A DNA stretch of 64,000 nt from positions 12,712,501 to 12,776,500 of the forward strand of contig JAPTOF010000008.1 of NCBI GenBank assembly GCA_028554755.1. The letters are read 5' to 3'. This DNA comes from Cordia subcordata. Its lineage: Eukaryota > Streptophyta > Magnoliopsida > Boraginales > Cordiaceae. The first letter of the stretch is position 1. Each line of letters begins with the position of its first letter. A program made the translations under genes and the position numbers. Below are positions 35,331 to 46,845 of the stretch, piece after piece. Below the pieces are notes generated by a model. It saw only the letters and a program-made list of their open reading frames with translations. It had not been told where the DNA came from and made no database searches.

Positions 35331-36640
35331 TCAGGGTATGAACAAGTTCGGATGGAGACACAGAGAGGTTATATTCTGGGGTCTTTACTTTTTCTTCCAG
35401 TCTTCGATCAAGAGGTCGCCTTTTGTCGCACAGTCTTCTTTCAGTTACCTTACTTTCGCGATGGTCCCTGAGAGGGTAGGGTTCATGCCTCATTGACTGG
35501 CAACCTGAGTTGGGGTCTTCCTTCCTGTGATTTGGAGAAGTCCGGCGAAGGTTGGCGTGGTTATCTTCCCAATTTAATTTGTGCCCATGCCTTTGCCAGG
35601 GCGTCTTCTATGGTCTTGGAAGTATTTCGTAATCTTCTTATAAAGGTCCGAGTCTGGTAAAAGCCCCTGTCAAAAGGTCGAAACTGCAGTGGCCATGTTG
35701 CATTGGGGTATGGACACCGTTTCTCAATTAAACCTTTCTATGTAGTCCCTGAGAGTTTCGCCCTTCCTCTGTATGATCAGATATAGATTGTCTGACTACT
35801 TTTCCAACTTTCTACTACTTGCATATTGCTCCACAAGCATGTCTGTCAACTGTGCGAAGAAGGATATGCACCCGTTTGGAAGTTTAGTGTACCACTGTAA
35901 TACGAGACCCACAAAACTTGAACCGAGCTCTTGCACATACAAGCTTCTCTTTTATCACGAGGAATGGCTACGGTGTACATCTTCCATTTGTACTGCATTA
36001 TATAATCGTTCGGATCTATGGTCTCGTCGAATGGCTTCATATTCAGGAAAGAAAACTTGGCAGGCAAATCTACCATTACAATGGCGTCTACAAAAGGTGA
36101 CTTTGCATAGCTGTCCGCTACGCTTCTTTTAATAGGTGCGGGTACTCCAGGAATCCTTTAGATCAAGGACTCCAATTCGGCAAATCGCCTGAGCACGTCC
36201 GAGTGTGAACCATCTCTTGCAGGAGTCAAATGCTCATCTAACACCCTCTGCTGGTTCGAAGGTCCGACTGCGTTGATGCTGGTTACGATAGTAGTTGCTG
36301 GCATAGCTGCATTGGTTTTAGCTGATTGGACTCTCCTCCTGGGGGTCTGGTGGGGTATGGAGTCTAGCGACTGCATCAGATCCACCGACTCAATTAGCAC
36401 GGCTTTCCCTTTGTCTCGAGGCGCCCCATTTGCTAGGAGGGTGTTGACTTTCTCTAACAGGTCTAGGTTCTCTTGTCGTATCGCATTGTTCTCTGCTTCC
36501 ATATCTTTGAACTTGTTCTCATCCATTGCAATCCTTTCTTCATAGGCCTCCATCTTTACCAAGGTAGCCTTCAGGCTGGCGTCCTCACTGAAGCTGGGAT
36601 TCGAAATCCTTAAATTGTTAACTGGGAGAAAGCGTATCAC
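35331..36640 (-). pseudogene. Gypsy E gag
   Basis: 36158-36640 is the N-terminal part, with a coiled-coil-like stretch (EAENNAIRQENLDLLEKVNT) and a final LRRFAELESLI. 35846-36076 is the retrotransposon-gag core start (LNMKPFDETIDPNDYIMQYK, then ACMCKS). 35305-35493 is the Arg/Lys-rich part. Frame breaks separate the three. The protein would form the particle. The start is at the ATG near 36640, about 50 bp inside the 5' LTR border. Confidence 0.85.
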
Positions 36641-36670
36641 TTCTAGTCACGACGCTTAGTTACTGGGGCC

Positions 36671-36688
36671 CCAGGGTGGGCGCTAAAT
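36671..36688 (-). other. Probable primer-binding region of gypsy E
   Basis: Immediately after the 5' LTR the minus strand reads TTTAGCGCCCACCCTGGGGC. GCGCCCACC...GGGGC is a form seen after the 5' LTR of plant Tat-type elements. I cannot name the matching tRNA. Confidence 0.5.
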
Positions 36689-37203
36689 TGTAGAAGGAGA
36701 TTTCTACAATCACACGAACAAGATCGATCGAGCTTCAATAACCTGCAAGACCAGAGAAGTGAAGTAAGTGGCGAAAAATCTTGACACCGGTGTATTGTCG
36801 GCCAAAGATTGTCTGATGCTCAAGTCAATAGGAGAATAGAAGAAAACAATTTTTTATAGTAGTGAAGAACGTATCTTTTTATTTTAGAAGGCTTCTCTTT
36901 TTTTTCAGTTGTAAGATATTCATTTATAACCTCCGAGACAGAAGAGTCCCTTACAGCTTCAAGTTTCTGAGCGTATCCTAATCAGTTTTTGCCAGTTGTT
37001 GTGCTTAGCTTCATTGTATCTGGATCATGTATAATCTCCCCTTGTGCATATCCTTAGCTGGTTACAGCCGTGCCCTGGTATCTCAGAAGCCTAGGCAGTC
37101 CTGGCCCTGATCTTGGGCCTCTCAACACGAGGAACAGTTAACTAGTCCTTGGATGGAGAACGACTATAGACTTTATCAGGCCCAGCAACTTTTAGCCCAA
37201 ACA
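36689..37203 (-). repeat. 5' LTR of gypsy element E
   Basis: 515 bp from TGTAGAAGGAGATTTCTACA to TAGCCCAAACA. The first 20 bases form a hairpin (TGTAGAA paired with TTCTACA). The right edge is followed by target duplication GGTCC. Confidence 0.95.
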
Positions 37204-37208
37204 GGTCC

Positions 37209-38775
37209 AAAATGTATGAATATTATGAATATATATAAAATTTGACTGTACATCATATATATATATATATATATACATACATATATATATATATGTATAT
37301 ATCTTAGCTAATTGGTTTTTACGTTAAAATGTATCACTTATATTTCAAATGGTACAAGCTTATCTAGTTGTATTGATCAATATTATCATAGAGGTTTCTA
37401 TGTATTAAAAACATATTAACTATAATTTTTAGTTTTTGATTTACTATTTAGAATTTTAATTTCCAATTAATTAATTCCTATTTATGAACTCCACATAAGA
37501 TTAACCCAAGTAAATTTAATATTTATTACAAAAAAAAGTTACTTTTTGAGCGTTATGCTAGTGTTATGTCAGCACTTACAAGGTAATGCTTATTTTATTT
37601 TTAGCTTATGCAATAATTTATTGCTCAGTATTTATCTTATTTTTTATTATTTCTTATCTCTAAGACATAAATTATTAGTTTTAATTGAAAAATCAATAGT
37701 CAATCAATTAATGCTTAAAATAAAATTTATTTGTGAATTCCAAAAGGTTCGTTGATTATCTGTTATGGATACATATTATTAGTTTTAATTTAGAAATAAT
37801 TAATTATTAGAATTATATTTGTTTATGAATTCCAACAGGTTCATTTCTTATCTATTAGGATATGTACTATTAGTTTTAGTTTTGATAGTTAATTGCCAAT
37901 TAATTAATGCTCAAAATAAATTTATTTGTGAATTTCAAATATTAAACATGAATTGTGCAGAGTACAAAATGTTCACAACTAAATCCATTATCTATTGTTC
38001 AAAATAAATAATTCGACAAAATTTAACATTTAGTATTAAAAAAATAAATCCATGTAGAGTATGGATATGAAAGTACTAGTTGATAGTCAAAATTATTTGG
38101 ATCAAACTTACAGTTACGTGTTTCCAATAAACTCAATTAGAGTTAATTACTATTAGGATTAACTTCGGTGCATATAATATAAATTTTATATGTAAAAATG
38201 TTCCATTGGCCAATGTTTTTAAGATTTGATTTCAAAGCCTTACTCTCTCACCCAATTTAATAGTAAAAAAACTATATTAAATAAAAGTAAGTAATTCAAC
38301 TTTAAATAATCTATAGCATCTAATAGCATAAAATTCTTTAATCAATATGATTTTATTGATTACAATTATAATATGTTTATAATACTAATTGAAAAAATAG
38401 TATGTTTATAATTTTTGTACCATAGTCTGGAAATAGAGTGTTAGAAAATAGGAACTAATATAGTGTAATTTGAAAGTAAAAGCACTGGTGACTAGAAAAT
38501 AAAAATTAAAAAAAGTTAGCAAGTAGCACAAAATTAAACTTACAAAACTGGTGAATCCACAACAAATAAATTGTAGTCTTGAATCATATTCAATCTTCTT
38601 AAGGTTTTATTGCCATGCACTGGTGCTAATAGTTTGATGGATCACATCTCCCAAGATAAAATGATCACTTTTATATTATGCAACATTATAAAAGAGTAAG
38701 AGCTGCAAACTGGACAAGTAGAAATCTATCTCAAAATGGTAACACTAGACTTGCTACAATATGAGGATTATAATT
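37209..38775. other. AT-rich non-coding stretch
   Basis: No gene. It contains a (TA)n run at 37255-37302, degenerate repeats at 37425-37940 and otherwise plain AT-rich DNA up to the left end of element F. Confidence 0.5.
37425..37940. repeat. Degenerate ~110-bp repeats
   Basis: About four imperfect units share the order TTATTAGTTTTAATT, CAATTAATTAATGCT, AAATTTATTTGTGAATTCCAA and AGGTTCGTTGATTATCTGTTA. The clearest copies are at 37665-37770, 37780-37865 and 37870-37940. Open frames here reflect the repeat. Confidence 0.65.
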
Positions 38776-38783
38776 TGTAAATG

Positions 38784-39212
38784 TGTTAAGAAATTAGGAC
38801 GCATTACACACACACACAACGGAATTAAAGCATGAATAATGAGAAAAGAATACACACGATTAAATGTTATTCAGCTTTCTGCCTACGTCCATGAAAAGCT
38901 CCACTAACAGAAAAGAGTTACACACTCAATATGACTTTTTGTATGACTCAAAAAGTCTAAACCCTCCATTTCGGTGTTCTTACAATACCTCTCTCTCTCA
39001 ATCTAGACCTATTGTAAGACTTATACCTCAAACAACTAATGCAAGAGTTTTATTTATAGAGGAGACTTCCTTGTCCTCCAAGACAAGGGTTTCTTTTCTT
39101 ATCAATCCTACTATAACTAGGACACCTACCATAATCATGATTTTGACCTTCATTAAGACTCTTTCCTAATTTTAATATGGGCTTGGGTCCGTACTCAAGC
39201 CACAATCCAACA
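38784..39212 (-). repeat. 3' LTR of copia element D
   Basis: 429 bp, TGTTAAGAAATTAGG to CACAATCCAACA. It shares GAAAAGAGTTACACACTCAAT and ATTAAGACTCTTTCCTAATTT with the other copy and includes a short CA repeat near 38806. Confidence 0.92.
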
Positions 39213-39422
39213 AATTCCTCCTTTGGCGAGAAGTACCAATAATCTCCAGAGTAAGCAAGAACGTCACTCTTCTCTTCTTCTCAGCCTTCACTTGAGGTTC
39301 TTTACACTTGTTGTATTCATCTCCTCGTGTAGTGTATCCCTCCAAATAACCCACGTGTTTCTCATTCTTCTTCCCTTAAAAAAACTAGCTCTTCTCCACG
39401 GTTCACTATGCAATTGTCTCCT

Positions 39423-39713
39423 TCACAAAATGTACTTGTACTTTCTTGACGCCAACTCACCCAATGAAATTATGTTGGAAACACAAGACGGTACACATTT
39501 CACATTGGAGACGGTCTTGATACTATCTTTGTTAAGCCTCAAACGAACTCTCCTAACGCTAGTAACATTCATCTTTTGGTTGTTTCCAATAGTGATGTAT
39601 CCAAGCCTTTTACCTAAAAGCAAAATGTCGAAACTAGCTTTATCATTGCAAACATGAAATGTACTTGCTAAATCCAACACCCAATCAGTCTTCTTCTTCC
39701 TCGAGCCTATCAT
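39423..39713 (-). pseudogene. Copia D protease remnant
   Basis: Reads DWVLDLASTFHVCNDKASFD, the copia aspartic protease site, where the family has WxLDSGAxxH; here DSGA is DLAS. It continues through GYITIGNNQKMNVTSVRRV to VKCVPSCVSNIISLGEL. The frame ends near the polypurine tract with no integrase after it. The altered active site suggests it is inactive. Confidence 0.85.
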
Positions 39714-39719
39714 TAACGT

Positions 39720-40700
39720 TCCCGCTTATCGCCATCAAACAACACTCACCATAGTCACTATCAACAGCTTCAACTACATTCGTGGAGTCCTCACCATAAA
39801 CCTTCTCCTTGCCCTTAGATACCACTTTCTAAGGCTCTTCATGTCCTCTCTCAATCTAGGACATCTTGATTGGATATGACCTTTTTCTCTGCAATAGTAG
39901 TAATCTCGATCGTCTTCTTCATCTCGAGCTCCGCTTTTTTATCTCAATCAACCTTTGCAAGAATTCCTTCTTTCAGAACTCCTCCCTCGATTCGAACCTT
40001 CAATAGCTAATGCTTGATCTCCACTAGGTACACTATTTCTTTCCAACATCCTCTCGTTATTTCTCAAGAGCGCAATCACTTCATTTAGCTCGAGAGTCTT
40101 CTTCCCAACAAGGATTGATTACACGAATGCTTGTATGACTTTAGCAAGAAAGATAGTAGTACAAGCACTTATTTTTATCCATAATTCTCTTGTCAGGCTC
40201 CTAAACGCTTATGAGCTTGACCACTAGCTCGTGAAAGATAGTAGTACAAGCGCTTATTTTTATCCATAATTCTCTTGTCAGGCTCCTAAACGCTTATGAG
40301 CTTGACTACTAGCTCGTTGAATTTGTTAGTGTGATCTTGGATGGTGGTTCCCTCTTTCATTTTGAACAAGTAAAACTCCGTCCTCAAACACAATCGGTTG
40401 GTGATCGACTTTGACTCGTAAATGTTCTCCAACTTCTTGAACACGCTACTCACCGTTGTCTCATCAATCACATGACATTTGATTTGCGATACTAATGCCA
40501 ACCAAATAGTACTTACGGCTCGTTTTTTGTAAGGACTTCCACTTCTTATCATTGACTTCGTCGCTTTCAACTCTTCTAGCATTTCATCAAGGCCTTGTTG
40601 CACTAAAAGGTCCTCAATAGTATTCCTCCATAAGTTGAGTTCATGTTCCCTTCGAATATAGGAATTTCAAGCTTCATTTCGGTCGTTATCATGGCTCATA
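39720..40700 (-). pseudogene. Copia D gag remnant
   Basis: 40286-40603 reads LKATKSMIRSGSPYKKRAVS, then LENIYESKSITNRLCLRTEF, then HTNKFNELVVKLISV, a UBN2 gag core. The start lies near 40690 (minus-strand ATGATAACGACCG). The zinc-knuckle region lies around 39850-40000 in broken frames. The reading frame is interrupted by the 85-bp tandem duplication at 40148-40317. Confidence 0.8.
40148..40317. repeat. 85-bp tandem duplication in copia D gag
   Basis: Two adjacent near-identical 85-bp units (40148-40232, 40233-40317), each with GAAAGATAGTAGTACAAGC, CTCTTGTCAGGCTCCTAAAC and ACTAGCTCGT. As 85 is not a multiple of three, the duplication shifts the gag frame. Confidence 0.92.
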
Positions 40701-41084
40701 TGCACCAAATTCACTAAAATTCAGTAATCTAGTAAGAATTTAGCAAAACTGACCCTAAAAATAAATTCAGGACATTGAAAAATGTTAGAGGAACCCTTAT
40801 CAACTTGGTCAAACCCCTAATATCCTTCAGTTAAGGCTGGTCAAACCCTCTATTTGACTTTGACTAGGCTCACACCAAAAACTATACGCTTGCGTTACAC
40901 CTAAGCAAAGCCCACTACTCTAGCCAATTAGGTGCGAGGGTGCAGCCTCTCTCTATTTGCTGCGCTCCACTGGATGAAGTCTTCATTTCATTAAATCTAC
41001 ACTTGATCAAATCTCCACCACACTGTGGACCTATGTTGCATCAGAACACAACCCGCTTAAAGGGTTGTCTTCTCCACCCGTCTT

Positions 41085-41522
41085 TAAAGGTGGCAAAACG
41101 GGTTGAGACCCGTGGGTCGACCCGCCTAACTCGTCAAAAAATATGGTTAGGGTTGATGATTTAGTGACTCATTAGACAAACGGGTTAACCTGACCCAACC
41201 CGTCAAATTGGCCCGCGAACCCGCCAAAATGGCCCGCATAACCTGCCAAAATGACCCACCAACCTGCCAAACATGCAAAAACGACCCATGAACCCACCTA
41301 ACCCTCCAAAATGACCCGCGAACCCGCAAAAAATGACCTGCGAACCCGCCAAAGTGACCTGCCTAACCCGCTATAATAACCCACCTAACCCACCAACCCA
41401 TTAGGGTCGGTTTAGGGTTTTAATACCCCTGACCCGTTTGTTAAAAGGGTCAACCCAACCCGACTCGCCAACCCGCCATAAGTGGGTAGGGTTGACCCGC
41501 GGGTATCCGTTTGCCACTTCTA
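41085..41522. mobile_element. hAT MITE inside copia D
   Basis: 438 bp with inverted ends TAAAGGTGGCAAA and, on the complement, TAGAAGTGGCAAA, and a perfect 8-bp duplication CCCGTCTT (41077-41084, 41523-41530). The 8-bp duplication is the hAT hallmark. The interior is a run of diverged 'aacccgccaaaatgacccgcg' units and GGGTTGACCCG-like motifs. The Trp/Arg-rich frame on the minus strand is a repeat artefact. Confidence 0.9.
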
Positions 41523-42061
41523 CCCGTCTTTGAAGTTAGGCAACTCGAAGTTCTGCACTACTCGACCCAACAGCGCCTCACTCCACAAGTCTTTCTTTAT
41601 GCGTTGTCAGACCCAAAATGCTCCTCGACTAATGGCGACTCCCCGGCGGCCTTCCAAACACCAATCAGATGCTTGTAGGACTCAAATCGCCAACCTCTAT
41701 TGCGAGTCTTCTTCTCCGCACAGGTAGCTATTCCGGCCTTCCCTTCGCGCGTAGTCAGTGGCAGCAGCTTCGTCATTCTCAAGTAAACCAAATTGGCGCC
41801 ACCACTCTTTGATTGGTTTATCAGATAAGTCTTCTCCGTCAGTCATGAAAGCCGTGTACTTCGTCTACGGCGGGGCCCCTTCTCTAGCAAGAGAGAACCA
41901 AATGGCGTCGATGATGTCCTTCAAGAATTTTTTTTTGAAATTCTGTGGATGATGTCACGCTGATGTCAGCTTCCAACTCGATGACGTCACCAAGCATGAT
42001 TGCAATTTTTCTTGTTCATCGTACAAACAACTCACAAAAAATGACGTCTTCTCTCTAACCT

Positions 42062-42077
42062 AGCTCTTGATACTACT
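42062..42077 (-). other. Primer-binding site of copia element D
   Basis: Next to the 5' LTR the minus strand reads AGTAGTATCAAGAGCT, a slightly altered TGGTATCAGAGC (initiator-Met tRNA). Confidence 0.75.
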
Positions 42078-42493
42078 TGTTAGGAAACTAAGATGCATTA
42101 TACATACATGCAACGGAATTAATACATAAATAATGAGAAATAAAATGTGGTTTGGTCCTCTGCCTATGTCCACAAAAAGCTTCACTAATAGAAAAGAGTT
42201 ACACACTCAATAGGACTTTTTTGCACAGCCCGTAAAGTCTAAACCCTTCTTCATAATGTTCTCTTAATGGCTCTTTCTCAATCTAGACTTGTCGTAAGAC
42301 ACACACCTTAAACAACTAATGTAAGAGTCCTATTTATAAAGGAAACTTCCTTATCCTCTAAGACAAGCGTTTCCTTTCTCATCAATCCTACCATAACTAG
42401 GGCACTAACCATAACCATGATTTTGACCCTTATTAAGACTCTTTCCTAATTTCAATATGGGTTTGGATTCTACACTCGAACCACAACCCAACA
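42078..42493 (-). repeat. 5' LTR of copia element D
   Basis: 416 bp, TGTTAGGAAACTAAG to CACAACCCAACA, followed by target duplication AAATG. Confidence 0.92.
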
Positions 42494-42498
42494 AAATG

Positions 42499-42888
42499 AA
42501 ACGTAGGAGAACTAGAGAACTTATAAATGAATGACCAGACTTCTCAGCTCACAAGTATTTATAAAAGATAAACACCTGCTCAGACAAATGCTATTTCAAC
42601 ATATAGGAGTCTAAGACACCCATTCAAACAAGACAGAGCTCTCGTCTAAACCTATAAAATACGTGTCTGTCATTAAGGTTGTTTCATCCAGTTGGAGTCC
42701 TTTCAAAATTATTCTATTTAATAATATTTTATCATAATAAGATTTATTCAAATTTTATCCAATACCTATTCCAACTTTGAATCACAATTTTCATTCAATC
42801 ATTACTTGTTTTAGTCAAATATATACACGATAATAATCTACTCACAAAACAAATAAATTGATACCTACTTTGATAACTAATGACAACA
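42499..42888 (-). repeat. 3' LTR of copia F (main part)
   Basis: On the minus strand the segment starts TGTTGTCATTAGTTATC right after a polypurine tract TTCATGTGGGGGAT (42889-42902). It ends ...CTACGTTT, followed by CATTTACA, whose last part lies left of element D at 38776-38783. So D sits eight bases inside this LTR. No partner LTR was found. Confidence 0.65.
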
Positions 42889-43439
42889 ATCCCCCACATG
42901 AATAGAAATTTGCTAGTCAAATCCAAATGCTATGTAGACATAAGAAAGAGACTTCAATTTAGAAAAATATAACATCAAGATAGGTGGCTTTTGGCTTTGA
43001 ACTTTGCCCAATAAGAACTATCAAATTTACTTCCTAACCAATGAAGAAGATGTCTTGAACTGTTCAACTTTTGTGTAAACCAAGACAATAGAACTCACAC
43101 AGTATCTTTCTAGAAATTATCTAATTCTTATGGTTGTTCTCATTTTGGCCCTAAATCACTCCTTTTTTCATGAGTACTCTAGAAAACTTAGCGTTAAAAT
43201 TCCAACATGAGAGGCCCACTCCCTATTCATATAAGTGATTTCTCGTAAAAAGTATCCTATAATACTCCATTTGGCTTTACAGGATTTGAGAATCACTAAA
43301 AATATAACTTAACCTAAACTTTTGCAGGTAATACTATCTACTTGTCATGAAAATGGGAAGGGATTAATCCCCATAGTGCTTTAACCTAAGCTGTAGTTAC
43401 ATAATTCGATTTTTCCTTTGAATCTAGATCTTTGGATCT

Positions 43440-43614
43440 TGAGTCATTTAGGTAAGGTTTCTATTATGGCAACTCATTAGATAAAGATTTAAGGTATATT
43501 CCTATCGAAAAATTATGCATTTGCTTTTTCTCTAGAGCTTGTGTCAGTGGATCCTCTATGTTATCTTTTAACCTTACATAGTCCATTGAGATAACGCCAT
43601 TTGAGAGCAACTAC
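43440..43614 (-). pseudogene. Copia F RNase H, C-terminal part
   Basis: The minus strand reads LLSNGVISMDYV, then RLKDNIEDPLTQAL, the final part of a copia RNase H (family form VKSKDNIADPLTKGL). It is cut at 43614 by the hAT target duplication. The N-terminal part resumes at 46888 in matching order, which proves a single element was split. Confidence 0.85.
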
Positions 43615-43689
43615 CTTATGATCAATGATGGAGTTAGAATTCTTATCAAGAGGGGTCAAGAAAATATATACAACTTAAAATATAAATAT

Positions 43690-46026
43690 GGAAAACAAAT
43701 ACTTTATTGATCTACGATAAAGTTGCAAAAGTGCCCTACGAATTTTCATATTTTACTAATATTGTCAACTATATCTCTCTCAATATATGTCACTAAACAA
43801 TTATTCATTCATTGGTCACTCATTCGATTTCTCATTTTGTTCTTGATAAAGCTCATGGTAGAAAATGTCCTTTCAACTATGGCGGTAGCAATTGGTAATA
43901 TCAATGTCAACTTCGGGAATAAGAAAACTAAAGGATAAATAATGTGCTTTTTTGACTCTACCAACTTTCTTGAAAGTTCTATTATCCTTTTCAACTCAAA
44001 AAATCTATCATTTGAGTGCATATCAATAATAAAAATTTCAAGTTGAAGACCAAGAGCCAACATATTATTAGTAGGAAAGTCATTGGGATAAAATTCAACA
44101 AGTCTAAACAACCTCTTTTTATCAATGAAACAAAAGAAAATCAAGCCATACAAAGAACTAACTCAAAGTTTACCTGTGTAAAGCGATTGTTCAATTCTTG
44201 AAGTTGCATATCTATCACTATGTAAAATAATCCAACACGATGTCAATGATCATTTATTCCTTGTAGATTTCTCCAATGTGATCTTCCTGGAGCAACATAT
44301 AGGTCATTCATGTTGGGTATAGAAATATAATGCTTATTGCAAAATACTGGAACTTCTTCAAAAAGAGAATTCTATTCTTCAGGTCTCATCATTTATAGAT
44401 ATTTCTTTGCCACTTTTACAAGTTTCATAGCATTAAGGATATTGTTCCTTTCTTTGAAGAGCTACTCACAAATCATGTGCAACACCTAATACTCTTTTTT
44501 CATTAGATGGAGAATAAAAACAAAGTCAAATGATAGCACTAAATAAGAGAGTGTGCTTCACCTTTTTGCTCAGATACACCATCTATCTCAATAATTTCAA
44601 ATACATTAGTTATAGAAGAGAACAATACAATTTCTAAGCGTGTAGAATAATAGGACACCCATAGAGTGTCATCAGCTCATTTTAAACCCAATTCTTGGTT
44701 TAACCCCTTTCCGCTTTGTATCTCACCATGGCTAACTACTTCTTCAATTTTAATTGGTTGGTTTTCTTGACACATGTCTCGTCTTTTACAAATAGCACCA
44801 ACCACATTCACAAGATTGCTCACTAAGTTGAAAAAATGGCAACATCAACAGGATTCTTGGCAATTGCTACAAGAGTCAATTGGAGTTGATGTGCAAAGCA
44901 ACGAATGTTTTATGCTGATCCATTCTCCCTTATAATTAAAGTTTTAAGACCATTTAACTTGCATATTATTAGCCCTATCATAGTCATGGCCTCTTACTCT
45001 TGATAAACTCAAACTATGCTTTGAGAGTAAGGATCAATTGCTTGTTTAAGTGATAGCGTTGTTGTATCAACCACATGAATAATGCCAAGAAAGTGCTCCA
45101 TCATATTTCCTTTCTTATCAATATAGCGTAAGACATCTGTCATTTGCTTGTTATAAGATACATCTCTGGCCTCATCAACTAGTATTGCAAAGTAGTCTTC
45201 TCTGAGGTCTTTGATAATCACATTTACTATTTCACTAATAGAAGTATTTATAATATCTTTGTGGATGTCTAAAGAAACCATTTGAAGGTCTTTTGGTGCT
45301 TTTTGCAACACTAACTTGTTGACAACATCATTATGTTCAAGAAACTTCAAAAGTTCAAGAAAATTTCCAACTATTCTTTGAATCTTGAGATTTGTCATTT
45401 ACCACGAAAAGCTAGCGTTGCTTGAAAAGAAACCTAATGCAGTCCACTATTGCATTTAAATGTATTCGGTATTCAGTCTTAACTTATTCATATCGCTTCT
45501 GAATATCTGCTTGGATACTTTGTTTTTCTTTCATCAAAGCTTCACATTATCTCATAGTATCATTATGAACACTAGTAGGACCACCAACATGCTGCTTAAA
45601 CTTTTCTTTTTCATTCCATGCTATGAGTCCTTCAGTGACAAGGGCATCACCTCCACCTTTTCCAGTATCTTGCTTAAACAAATAACAAGATAAGCAATAT
45701 GCAGCATCCTTGATAACACAATATTCTAACCGGCTTCCAAATTCATCAAACCTATTTGAATTAAATCTTTGCATAACTCCTCTAATACTTCTTTAAGGAA
45801 AACCATAATTGCAAGGTTAATAAGAAGCTTTTTGGAGATATGCTCTCTTAATTTCATCTTGATCATCTGGATGAAAAAAGGATGATTTTTCTCTTAAGCC
45901 TAGGTCACTCGGAAGCTCATTCATATCTACACGACTATACTTTGTCGACAATGATCCATGAGCACTTCTTTCAACATTTGATAAATTTTCTTGATCAACA
46001 GTTTTTCTTTTAAAATATTTATCCAT
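43690..46026 (-). pseudogene. hAT transposase, ZMYM1/TTF-type, decayed
   Basis: On the minus strand the gene starts MDKYFKRKTVDQENLS at 46026. It continues with NELPSDLGLREKSSFFHPDD, then the TTF-type zinc-finger segment (FDEFGSRLEYCVIKDAAYCL, YLFKQDTGKGGGDALVTEGL, then QHVGGPTSVHND). The DUF4371-like core is at 45009-45398 (NVIIKDLREDYFAILVDEAR, then VLRYIDKKG). The C-terminal hAT dimerisation motif is at 43809-43900 (LILPIATAIVERTFSTMSFI), with a final TYIERDIVDNIS near 43760. Stops and frame changes separate the blocks. The intact protein would bind the ends and move the element. Confidence 0.88.
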
Positions 46027-46780
46027 CGAATCCTAATTAATTATCAAATACAAAGTTAATAAGTAAAACTAATTAGCAAAACTCACATTTATATAAAAAA
46101 TGATCACAAAGAACAAAAATTGCCTATTTCCTAGAATTATAGGAATATAATAATTAATAAACAAAATTACATAGTTACATCTCATCAAACATCACTAAAA
46201 GAACACACAATTTAAGAAGTTATATAATAATTGAGATGTTATAGTCATAGACCATAGATGTATCATGTATGCACATGCTATTCAACTCTTTGCTTGGGAT
46301 GTGGAATGTAAGATGTGGGACTTGGGTAATGGGTAATTTTAACAACAAAATACATCAAAAAAATATTATTATTATATCAAGTTTTATGAGTATATGAACT
46401 TGGAAGCACGTCTGTATTGCTAACTTGGAATTTGGGGTTTGATTGTTGAGCATGTTTGTGATAATTGTGATTCATCACTTTTTCTTTGTTAGCATCGCAT
46501 ATTGTTTTTGTAGAAATAATCAAATAGAAGTCTTATAAACAAAGGTAATTTTTTATTACTAAATTATTCATATACTTTACTGATTTTAAAATTGGGTCGT
46601 GTTATTTGGTTAATTTTGTAAGACTAATGTTGTCAAATTTAAAATACATTAATAAATTTTATTTTGTTCCACTAAAAATTAAATTTGCTTTGTTATTCCT
46701 TATTAAAACATGTAATTTTAAATAGTAAGGAGTGTCATTCATAAATTTAAGTTCGGTCAACACATTAAAAAATCTTGATG

Positions 46781-46844
<64 letters not shown>
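46781..46844. repeat. (AAT)n microsatellite
   Basis: Uninterrupted trinucleotide run of 64 bp, near the right end of the hAT element. A poly-Asn frame across it is an artefact. Confidence 0.97.

Positions 46845-46845
<1 letters not shown>

Larger units (their letters stand above)
26848..37203 (-). mobile_element. Ty3/gypsy element E (Tat lineage)
   Basis: A 10.4 kb LTR retrotransposon on the minus strand with LTRs of 515 bp (right, 5') and 525 bp (left, 3') and a perfect target duplication GGTCC (26843-26847, 37204-37208). Gene order on the minus strand is gag, protease, RT, RNase H, a second RNase H, integrase. Integrase after RNase H is diagnostic of Ty3/gypsy, and the extra RNase H is diagnostic of the Tat lineage. 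Between integrase and the 3' LTR lies a separate decayed ORF on the plus strand. Stops and frameshifts break all genes. The LTRs look closer to each other than those of A or B. Confidence 0.92.
38784..42493 (-). mobile_element. Copia element D, gag-protease only
   Basis: 3710 bp on the minus strand with LTRs at both ends and a perfect target duplication AAATG (38779-38783, 42494-42498). The interior holds a UBN2-type gag and a protease remnant and then goes straight to the polypurine tract (CCAAAGGAGGAATT on the minus strand) and 3' LTR. Integrase, RT and RNase H are absent. It would have depended on enzymes from another copia element. A 438-bp hAT MITE sits in its 5' part. Confidence 0.9.

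Noticed and set aside
41147..41329. Trp/Arg/Gly-rich minus-strand frame
   Set aside because: Translation of short GC-rich repeats inside the hAT MITE.
42494..46030. Copia F RNase H end, hAT remnant and LTR-like segment as three unrelated remnants
   Set aside because: RNase H halves at 43440-43614 and 46888-47120 fit together across the hAT insertion, so a single split copia element is simpler.
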